From Fusobacteriaceae bacterium (GTDB lineage: Bacteria; Fusobacteriota; Fusobacteriia; Fusobacteriales; Fusobacteriaceae): DNA of 10,695 nt. The translations under genes and the position numbers were made by a program. Position 1 is the first letter of the stretch. Each line of letters begins with the position of its first letter. The notes under the pieces are model-generated. The model was not told the origin of the DNA. It ran no database searches and worked only from the letters and a program-made list of their open reading frames with translations. The stretch spans positions 1 to 10,695 of the forward strand of contig JAFGUR010000244.1 of the NCBI GenBank assembly GCA_016938425.1, read 5' to 3'. Positions 5,721-10,695 of the stretch are shown one piece after another.

Positions 5721-8195
5721 TTATATAAAAAGGTTTGAAAAAGAATCTTCGGCATCTCCTAAATAATTTGCAACACCTGCAAATTCAACACCATCGATTA
5801 ATTCTTCCTTAGAGATTCCCATAACATCCATAGACATAGTACAAGCGGTTATTTTACCTCCATTTTTCAGGAAAGTAGAGATTAATTCATCCAAAGAACT
5901 CACGTTCTTACTTTTCATAACGAACTTCATCATATAAGTGCCTAACCCACCCATATGTAATTTGGAAAGTTTTAATTTATTAACTCCTTTTGGCATCATT
6001 AAACCAAACATTTTATCTAAAAGACCTTTATTGTGATTAGTATAATGTTCTTTTCTTAGGGCGTTTAGTCCCCAGAAAGTAAAAAACATGTTGACCTTTT
6101 TGCCCATAGCAAGGGCGCCGTTTGCTATAATAAAACTTGCGAGTACTTTATCTAATTCTCCAGAAAAAACGACCATAGTTTGTGCATTTTTTATGGATGT
6201 TCCTTTGTTGACAGGAACTTCACCTTTTTCTATTTCGGCATATACTTGACCTTTTTCTGTTTTCACGGAAATAATTTTATTTCCTGTTTTTTCGGCCCAA
6301 GTAACAACATCTTTTTTAAAACCAGGATCAGAAGCTTTAATAAAAAGTCTATCACCTATAACCAAATTTTCCATACTTTCTTTAGTTTTAAGAATAGGGC
6401 CCGGGCACTGTAAGCCACAAGCATTAACCTCTATTATTTTGGCTTCTTTTTTTAATTCTCTTTCCTCGTCAATTAATTCTTGAACATTATCTGTTCCCTT
6501 AAAATCTTTATGTTTAAATGTACTTTCATCAAAAATATCTTTATTATCTTGAGATAATTCGGTATAGTACCAAAGTTTATATCCACCATCTAGATTTTTA
6601 ACCTTAAAACCGTTTTGTACTAAAATTCTATAAGCAAGGTAACCTCTTAAACCAACTTGGCAAAATACCAAATAAGTTTTATTTTTATCAAGCTTATAAA
6701 GATTCTTTCTCAAATGATCTAAATCTATGTGGATAGAATTGGCAATTGTTCCCAATTTATATTCAGCTTCGGTTCTTATATCCAAGAATTGATAATCTTT
6801 AGAATTTGACATATTCTGAACTTCAAAGTATCTAAATGTATCAATTTCATTGTTTATCATGTTTTCTGCGGCATAACCTGCAATATTAACAGGGTCTTTT
6901 GCAGAGTTATATGGGGGAGCGTAGGCTACTTCAATTTCTTGTAAATCCCATACTTTTAAATTACCTTTTATTGCCGTAGCAATTATGTCAATTCTTTTAT
7001 CTACTCCGTTATAACCAATAGCTTGAGCACCAAAGATATCACCTTCTTTATTAAAGATTAACTTTAAGGTAAGAGGGGTTGCTCCCGGATAGTAGCCGGC
7101 ATGGTCATTTCTATTAATGGTTGTTACCATATAAGGAATATTATTTTTTATTAATGTTTTTTCGTTTAAACCTGTAGCAGAAACAGTGAGGTCAAATGCC
7201 TTTAATATAGAGGTACCGAGGGTACCGATATAAGGTTTATTCCTAATGCCTAAAATAGTATCGGCGACAATTCTTCCTTGTCTATTTGCAGGCCAAGCTA
7301 ACGGGATAAGAATTTCGTTATTTCCAATATAGTGTTTAACTTCAATAGCATCGCCAACAGCATAAATATGTTCATCAGATGTTTGTAGATAAGTATTTAC
7401 CTGAATACCGCCGGTTTGACCTATTTTTAAGCCAGACTCAATAGCCAATTTATTTTCAGGCTTAACCCCTATAGCCATAATTATTATATCGGCTAAAATT
7501 TCCTTTCCAGATTCCAAAATAACTTTTGTTTTATCTCCAATATCAATAAATTCTCTAACACCATCTTCTAAATAAAGTTCTGTATCAAAATCTTTAATAT
7601 GATCATGAACTTGAGCTGCAATTTCAAAGTCAACAGGAGCTAAGACTTGATTGGATTTTTCTATAATAGTAACTTTTATGTCTCTTTCGACTAAATTTTC
7701 CGCTATTTCAAGTCCAATGAAACCGGCACCTACTACAACGGCTCTTTTTATACCACTATCTACTTTTCCTTTGATTTTATCCATGTCAGACATATTTCTT
7801 AAAGAAAAGATATTTTTGGAGTTTACTCCGGGAATAGGTGGAATAAAAGCTTCTGCTCCAGGGGAAAGGAGTAACTTATCATAAGATTCTTCATAAATTT
7901 CTCCGGAAATTAAATTTTTTGCAATAATTGTTTTATTTTCTGGAATGATTTTTATAACCTCGGTACGCACTCTAACATCAATATTAAACCGATCCTTCAT
8001 TCCCTGAACAGTTTGAACTAATAAGTTATTTCTATCTTTAATAGTTTCTCCAATATGATATGGCAATCCACAGTTTGCAAAACTTATGTAGTTGCTTCTT
8101 TCAAACATAATAATTTCGATGTTTTCATCTAGTCTTCGAAGTCTTGTGGCTGCACTGGCTCCACCGGCAACTCCACCTACTATAATTACTTTCAT
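5721..8195 (-). CDS. cdr: CoA-disulfide reductase fused to rhodanese, TusA and DsrE-like domains
   Basis: This is a cytoplasmic FAD enzyme predicted to use NAD(P)H to reduce CoA-disulfide, CoA-persulfide or polysulfide and to pass sulfane sulfur along built-in relay domains. In its 824 residues I see four parts. (1) Pyridine nucleotide-disulfide oxidoreductase, 1-445: FAD motif GGVAGGASAATRLRRLD (7-23), single active cysteine C42 in SFANCGLPYHIG, NAD(P) motif VVVGAGFIGLE (153-163), AVGDA FAD motif (279-283), and the YAPPYNSAKDPVN hallmark (425-437). (2) Rhodanese, about 455-550: active loop CQVGLRG with C512. (3) TusA/SirA-like, about 587-660: ACGLQCPGP with C597 and a second C593. (4) DsrE/DsrF-like, about 672-824: GALAMGKKVNMFFTFWGL and the likely sulfur-carrying C785 in ACTMSMD. 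All expected cysteines are present. The ATG at 8195 has AAGGAG eight bases upstream. It is a single-gene unit ending in a strong terminator; its promoter is unclear (see 8754-8782). The same four-domain layout is known in low-GC anaerobes. Confidence 0.95.
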   Translation of the reverse strand: MKVIIVGGVAGGASAATRLRRLDENIEIIMFERSNYISFANCGLPYHIGETIKDRNNLLVQTVQGMKDRFNIDVRVRTEVIKIIPENKTIIAKNLISGEIYEESYDKLLLSPGAEAFIPPIPGVNSKNIFSLRNMSDMDKIKGKVDSGIKRAVVVGAGFIGLEIAENLVERDIKVTIIEKSNQVLAPVDFEIAAQVHDHIKDFDTELYLEDGVREFIDIGDKTKVILESGKEILADIIIMAIGVKPENKLAIESGLKIGQTGGIQVNTYLQTSDEHIYAVGDAIEVKHYIGNNEILIPLAWPANRQGRIVADTILGIRNKPYIGTLGTSILKAFDLTVSATGLNEKTLIKNNIPYMVTTINRNDHAGYYPGATPLTLKLIFNKEGDIFGAQAIGYNGVDKRIDIIATAIKGNLKVWDLQEIEVAYAPPYNSAKDPVNIAGYAAENMINNEIDTFRYFEVQNMSNSKDYQFLDIRTEAEYKLGTIANSIHIDLDHLRKNLYKLDKNKTYLVFCQVGLRGYLAYRILVQNGFKVKNLDGGYKLWYYTELSQDNKDIFDESTFKHKDFKGTDNVQELIDEERELKKEAKIIEVNACGLQCPGPILKTKESMENLVIGDRLFIKASDPGFKKDVVTWAEKTGNKIISVKTEKGQVYAEIEKGEVPVNKGTSIKNAQTMVVFSGELDKVLASFIIANGALAMGKKVNMFFTFWGLNALRKEHYTNHNKGLLDKMFGLMMPKGVNKLKLSKLHMGGLGTYMMKFVMKSKNVSSLDELISTFLKNGGKITACTMSMDVMGISKEELIDGVEFAGVANYLGDAEDSFSNLFI

Positions 8196-8262
8196 AATAA
8201 TCGCTCCTTTATTAATATTATTTTTTAGTTTGTTTCAAGACTCTAATAAATTGATTTTATAC

Positions 8263-8368
8263 ACTCCCCACCTGCGGTGGAGAAAGAGAGAGGTATTTGG
8301 GGCGGAGCCCGAACTTACGGAAAGGGAGATCCTTGCCAATACTCTAAAACCAATATTATTATTTTTGT
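8263..8368 (+). repeat. Repeat module B, copy 2
   Basis: This is a direct-orientation relative of 4545-4626 (shared GGCGGAGCCC at 8301-8310, ACGG, ATCCTTGCC at 8329-8337, CTAAAAC, TTATTTTT). It has about 20 extra bases around 8278-8298 (GGTGGAGAAAGAGAGAGG) relative to copy 1. The CCACC/GGTGG arms at 8268-8280 add a small hairpin. Confidence 0.7.
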
Positions 8369-8379
8369 ATACAAATAAT
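8358..8379. promoter_or_regulatory. 22-nt palindrome upstream of the reductase gene, operator candidate
   Basis: ATTATTTTTGTATACAAATAAT has a perfect TTGTATACAA core (8365-8374) and arms ATTAT/ATAAT interrupted by one bulged base. It sits at the end of module B copy 2 and is absent from copy 1, about 165 nt before the reductase start. It could be a repressor site or merely an AT-rich stem. Confidence 0.35.
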
Positions 8380-8436
8380 TTTTTATTTTTTGGATCTATT
8401 CAGGAATAACAAGTATTGCAAAACCAAAAAGTTCTA

Positions 8437-8730
8437 GGGAAGTCGCGAGGAGTGGGGGCTCCGTCCCGAAAATCGACCATCTTTACGCGGCAAAGGCGTG
8501 TGTAAACTATTGATATTTAAAGATTTTTATATGACTGAGCTGTTAATAGTTTTAAGTAAGCCGATATTATTAGCTAATTTAATTGTAATCAATGTCAATT
8601 CAAATATTCAAAATAAACTACCTTTAAGGATAGCACAAGTTAATCTAATTTATTTATGAATATTCAAAGCTTATTTTGAGAAAAAATATGCTATAAAAAT
8701 CTGTGAAATTAAGAACTTAAAACTGCAAGA
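8437..8730 (+). repeat. Repeat module A, copy 2
   Basis: AGTCGCGAGGAGT (8441-8453), a G/C-rich block, TTACGCGGCAAAG (8483-8495) and ATATTTAAAGATTTTTATAT (8513-8532) line up in order with 1804-2011. Further on, CAAAGCTTATTTTGAGAAAAA (about 8666-8686) and TATAAAAATCT (8692-8702) resemble 10338-10380 in the 10092 element. Divergence is strong, and the 75-bp inverted-repeat unit of copy 1 is missing. Confidence 0.55.
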
Positions 8731-8753
8731 CCATAAATCATATTTACATTCTT

Positions 8754-8782
8754 ATTCTACAATAAAGAATAAAATATGTCAA
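8754..8782 (-). promoter_or_regulatory. Near-consensus minus-strand promoter facing 550 nt of non-coding DNA
   Basis: TTGACA (8777-8782) and TAGAAT (8754-8759) are separated by exactly 17 nt on the minus strand. The -35 starts only 7 nt after the lipoprotein stop codon. Transcription from about 8747 would run through modules A and B into the reductase gene 552 nt further on, so it could be the reductase promoter with a very long leader, or drive a separate RNA. Confidence 0.6.
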
Positions 8783-8788
8783 GTCATT

Positions 8789-9346
8789 TCATTCGTATTT
8801 TTCATACTGAAATTCGACAGGAACTCTAAAAATAAACAAATTGTTTCCGTAAAATTCAAAATATCCATAAAGAATTTCATCCGTTAAAGGTATTTTTTTA
8901 TTGCTCATTTTGTAATAAAGTTTATCTGTTTCTAGTTCTAAGCGAATTAACAATGACTCTTGTGGCTGTAACTTATATTCATTATTTTCAAAATTAGTAA
9001 AAGAATTGGAACTTTCAATAATTAATCCCAAAGAATTATTATATTGCCTTTTTTTTGAACTAAAAGAAAAACCAAAATTAAGATTTGGCGAAAAAGTAAA
9101 ATCGGATTTTTTTTGAACTTGATATTCTTTGTTATCAATATTTACCAGAAGTTTGAATTGTGAAGAAATAGTAACAGCGGTTTCGGAATTATTGGTAATG
9201 GTAAAAACAAAAAAGTTCTCTTCAAAATTTGAGGTTTTAATGAATTTTGGTTCAATGTCGATTAAATTAACAAAAGTTTCTTTTTTATCAAAACTTGTAC
9301 AGGAAACTATAAAAAAAGATAAAAGAATCATAAGGAAGTATTTCAT
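8789..9346 (-). CDS. Putative lipoprotein of unknown function
   Basis: I do not recognise the family. The 185-residue product has a lipoprotein signal peptide: MKYFLMILLSFFIVSC, with lipobox I-V-S-C and lipidated cysteine C16, followed by TSFDKKE. The mature part is rich in alternating hydrophobic/polar stretches with Asn, Ser and Phe (FFVFTITNNSETAVTISSQF, SLLIRLELE, FIFRVPVEFQYE). This suggests an all-beta, possibly immunoglobulin-like sandwich; that is only an impression. No cysteines, repeats or catalytic motifs are visible after C16. The ATG at 9346 is preceded by GAGGTGAT with seven-base spacing. TATAAT at 9366-9371 lies 20 nt before the ATG with no good -35. It appears to be a single gene. 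No clear terminator follows; instead a strong promoter starts just past the stop. Its location should be a membrane surface facing the periplasm or outside. Confidence 0.82.
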   Translation of the reverse strand: MKYFLMILLSFFIVSCTSFDKKETFVNLIDIEPKFIKTSNFEENFFVFTITNNSETAVTISSQFKLLVNIDNKEYQVQKKSDFTFSPNLNFGFSFSSKKRQYNNSLGLIIESSNSFTNFENNEYKLQPQESLLIRLELETDKLYYKMSNKKIPLTDEILYGYFEFYGNNLFIFRVPVEFQYEKYE

Positions 9347-9497
9347 AAATTATCACCTCATACTAATTATATGAGATTATTTTTACAAAAAATGGTTTAA
9401 TTATTTAGAGATTATCGGATTAGAATTCAATTCAAAAAATTTATTTCAAAAGGACTTTTTAGAAAGGAGTATTTTGTACATTTTAAATTTTTACAAT

Positions 9498-9533
9498 AAA
9501 AAATCCAAAGGTTTAAATCACTTTGGATTTTTT
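9498..9533 (-). terminator. Terminator of the DUF2325 gene
   Basis: A 13-bp perfect stem (9498-9510 AAAAAATCCAAAG, 9521-9533 CTTTGGATTTTTT) with a 10-nt loop lies 46 nt after the DUF2325 stop. It is flanked by T runs on both strands, so it could stop transcription in either direction. Confidence 0.9.
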
Positions 9534-9579
9534 ATTAGTCGATAAAAGACTAGGTTAATAATAGATTTGGTACCAAAAT

Positions 9580-9864
9580 CTAAAAAGTAAGTAACTCTAG
9601 GCTTTGTTTTAAACTATTAATACTGCTAGAGTGAGTTTTAATGAGTTTAATTCCCTTTTTTTTACAGATTTTACAGCTTTCCGTAGAAAGTTTATGACTT
9701 ACAGTATCTGTAAAAAGAATGCAACAATCGACATTTTGGATTTTTTTGTCGAACTGAGGACATTTAATATTGAAAAGTTTACATTTGCAATTGAATTCCT
9801 TGGCAGTTTCAATATACTCTCTTTCAATACCTTTAACCCCTCCGATGATGGCTAATGAATACAT
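9580..9864 (-). CDS. DUF2325 family cysteine-rich small protein
   Basis: This 94-residue cytoplasmic protein of the DUF2325 family has no established biochemical role that I can vouch for. The N-terminus MYSLAIIGGVKGIEREYIETAKEF is the family's Rossmann-like beta-GG-alpha opening. The middle TDTVSHKLSTES corresponds to the family's conserved Asp...SH(N/K) segment. Seven cysteines (26, 28, 35, 47, 48, 64, 67) include CKC, CC and CKIC motifs, suggesting metal binding or thiol redox chemistry; that is inference. The start at 9864 is chosen because AAAGGAGGT (9871-9879) lies six bases before this ATG. A longer frame to the TTG at 9927 adds 21 residues without a ribosome binding site and would place the Shine-Dalgarno inside the gene. 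It is transcribed alone, with its own promoter (9975-10003) and terminator (9498-9533). Confidence 0.88.
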   Translation of the reverse strand: MYSLAIIGGVKGIEREYIETAKEFNCKCKLFNIKCPQFDKKIQNVDCCILFTDTVSHKLSTESCKICKKKGIKLIKTHSSSINSLKQSLELLTF

Positions 9865-9974
9865 AATAAGACCTCCTTTATAAAGTTTTATTTTTGGTTT
9901 GTGACAAAGTTCAGAGATAATCCACAATTAAAAAGAATTAAAATAGCAGGTTTACAACAAAACAACACACAACA

Positions 9975-10003
9975 AATATAACACAATACGAATATTAAGT
10001 CAA
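9975..10003 (-). promoter_or_regulatory. Sigma-70-type promoter of the DUF2325 gene
   Basis: TTGACT (9998-10003) and TATATT (9975-9980) are spaced by 17 nt on the minus strand. Transcription would begin near 9968, leaving a leader of about 100 nt whose first part is almost pure G/T (minus strand TTGTTGTGTGTTGTTTTGTTG). This is the clearest promoter in the window apart from 8754-8782. Confidence 0.75.
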
Positions 10004-10011
10004 CAAATTAC

Positions 10012-10024
10012 TTTGATTATCAAA
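10012..10024. promoter_or_regulatory. Perfect palindrome just upstream of the DUF2325 -35 box
   Basis: TTTGATTATCAAA is a perfect inverted repeat (TTTGA/TCAAA arms, 3-nt centre) ending 8 nt upstream of the -35, centred near -50. That position suits an activator or a repressor. The arms resemble FNR/CRP half-sites, but the spacing is wrong for them (1 nt between TTGAT and ATCAA instead of 4). Confidence 0.35.
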
Positions 10025-10091
10025 CAAAATATGCATTGTGATTTACAATTACAATTGGGGCAAGGGGAGATAAAGTACTCTTATACATCGT
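10025..10091. other. Gene-free stretch between the DUF2325 regulatory region and the repeat element
   Basis: This is a short AT-rich spacer with a GGGGCAAGGGGAGA island at about 10057-10070. I see no gene, promoter or repeat copy in it. Together with the following repeat elements it makes the 9865-10695 region gene-free. Confidence 0.4.
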
Positions 10092-10416
10092 GGACGCGTA
10101 GCCAAGGTTTGGATGTTTAATTTTTAATAAAAATTCAGAAAATCGACATTTATTCATTGTAAAACTTATTTGATGCAAATAAAATCAGAGGATTTGTATT
10201 TTGATAAACTATAGTCAAGAGTGGCGAAGAGTATGAGTAATTATCAGTTTTTGTAGCTAAGCTTCAAAATAAAAAAATAATTGTAAATAATTAGGGTTTA
10301 CTGAAAAATAAAATGCTTTGATTTTTAAAGTGTCCAAGGCTAATTTCAAGAAAAAAATGTACGTTTTTTTGTAAAAATCTTAAAAACTAAACATTTAAAC
10401 CTTGGACTGCGCGTCC
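10092..10416 (+). mobile_element. MITE-like element with terminal inverted repeats (module A, copy 3)
   Basis: The left end 10092-10127 (GGACGCGTAGCCAAGGTTT...) and the right end 10380-10416 (...AACCTTGGACTGCGCGTCC) are inverted repeats of 36 and 37 nt with 32 matches, 4 mismatches and one gap. The 325-bp interior is AT-rich without an open frame of note, so the element is non-autonomous. The right end recurs at 2021-2050. GAGTAATTA/CAGTTTTT (about 10236-10254) and the following part resemble modules A1 and A2. No convincing target-site duplication is visible. Confidence 0.5.
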
Positions 10417-10429
10417 AAATCTCGTAAAC

Positions 10430-10592
10430 GTGACGCTTTTTGCGACTATAGGGAGCTTATCCTTTGGGAAATCCTTATAATTTTAAATTTTAGTAAATAT
10501 AACTTATTGATATATAGGGTGTCCAGCAACCGTTGCTGGTCGGGTTTGGGCAGACGCCCAAGGTTTTAAAAATTGTTTCTAATTCAGTAGAC
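10430..10592 (+). repeat. Repeat module C, copy 2 (uninterrupted)
   Basis: This is the reverse complement of 4633-4849 without that copy's 56-bp insert. It carries the identical 30-base block 10518-10547 around the palindrome CCAGCAAC-c-GTTGCTGG (10523-10539). Next to this is a second perfect stem, TTGGGC-agac-GCCCAA (10546-10561), that in copy 1 is decayed and split by the insert. The two stems could form adjacent hairpins in RNA or DNA. Confidence 0.85.
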
Positions 10593-10695
10593 TCTAATTA
10601 GGGGTTGATGACAGACTGTGTTACAGTCTGTGAATTAGAAGTATTCTGTAAAATTAGTCTGTATAGCCAGATTTGTTCAATTTATATGATGAAAA
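10593..10695. other. Right-edge non-coding sequence with a 9-bp hairpin
   Basis: No gene is supported up to the window end. A perfect hairpin ACAGACTGT-gtt-ACAGTCTGT lies at 10611-10631 without a T run. GAATTAGAAGT (10632-10642) repeats the GAATTAGAAGT of module C at 4640-4650, so repeat DNA probably continues past the edge. The ATGATG at 10686-10691 has no ribosome binding site. Confidence 0.5.

Larger units (their letters stand above)
8196..8788. repeat. Gene-free gap with repeat modules B and A upstream of the reductase
   Basis: No credible gene lies in these 593 bp. From the reductase side they hold the Shine-Dalgarno region, module B copy 2 (8263-8368), a palindrome (8358-8379), module A copy 2 (about 8437-8730), and a minus-strand promoter (8754-8782) that reads through all of this towards the reductase. 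A plus-strand open frame at 8092-8409 begins inside the reductase gene and covers module B; nothing supports it as a gene. Confidence 0.6.

Noticed and set aside
8092..8409. Plus-strand 105-codon open frame
   Set aside because: It starts antisense inside the reductase gene and runs across module B. It has low-complexity hydrophobic sequence, no ribosome binding site, and no conservation in the other module B copy.
8752..8772. Terminator hairpin after the lipoprotein gene (TTATTCT/AGAATAA)
   Set aside because: It is a weak all-AT stem without a T run, and it overlaps a much better promoter match.
9865..9927. Longer DUF2325 protein starting at the TTG at 9927
   Set aside because: There is no ribosome binding site there, while AAAGGAGGT sits six bases before the ATG at 9864, where the family's usual N-terminus begins.
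10012..10024. FNR/CRP-type site at the DUF2325 promoter
   Set aside because: The half-sites TTGAT and ATCAA are separated by 1 nt, not the 4 nt required by that family. It is kept only as an unnamed palindrome.
4744..10539. CRISPR-like array from the 30-base identical repeat
   Set aside because: There are only two copies, in opposite orientation and about 5.8 kb apart, with no spacers or cas genes.
10686..10695. Start of a new gene at the ATGATG near the right edge
   Set aside because: It has no ribosome binding site and only three codons are visible, so it cannot be supported.

Overview
This is an AT-rich bacterial chromosome segment with AGGAGG-type ribosome binding sites and short TTGaca/TATAAT-type promoters. 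A likely source is an anaerobic, low-GC diderm, and Fusobacteriota is my best guess. The reasons are the style of the HU protein, the four-domain CoA-disulfide reductase, the DUF2325 protein, and a solute-binding protein with a cleavable signal peptide but no lipobox, which implies a periplasm. This is an inference from protein style; nothing in the window fixes the taxon.

Layout. At the left edge lies the 3' three quarters of lon (+ strand, cut by the window start). Everything after it is on the minus strand: a three-gene NitT/TauT-type ABC importer (binding protein, permease, ATPase; read from 4455 down to 2162), an HU histone-like gene (5364-5086), a large fused CoA-disulfide reductase/rhodanese/TusA/DsrE gene (8195-5721), an orphan lipoprotein (9346-8789), and a small cysteine-rich DUF2325 protein (9864-9580). 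lon and the ABC operon converge. HU, the reductase and DUF2325 each have a clear rho-independent terminator, so they look like separate transcription units. HU and DUF2325 have good sigma-70-type promoters with 17-nt spacers.

How the genes relate. Lon and HU are housekeeping genes. The reductase is a single-chain sulfur-handling protein: it reduces CoA-disulfide, persulfide or polysulfide and carries three sulfur-relay domains. The importer belongs to a family that often takes up sulfonates, nitrate or thiamine precursors, so a sulfur link is possible but not shown by the sequence. The DUF2325 protein has seven cysteines in 94 residues and may be metal- or redox-linked.

The most unusual part is the non-coding DNA. 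The gaps at 1754-2161, 4456-5085, 5460-5660, 8196-8788 and 9865-10695 are built from diverged, shuffled copies of at least three repeat modules. I call them A (about 1803-2055, 8437-8730, 10092-10416, with a fragment near 5600-5641), B (4545-4626 and 8263-8368) and C (4633-4849 and, inverted, 10430-10592). Module C has a stretch of 30 identical bases centred on a 17-nt palindrome; one copy is split by a 56-bp hairpin-bearing insert. The 10092-10416 segment has 36/37-nt terminal inverted repeats and looks like a non-autonomous MITE-type element. A near-consensus minus-strand promoter at 8754-8782 would transcribe about 550 nt of this repeat DNA before reaching the reductase gene. I saw no tRNA, rRNA, CRISPR array, transposase or complete prophage gene.
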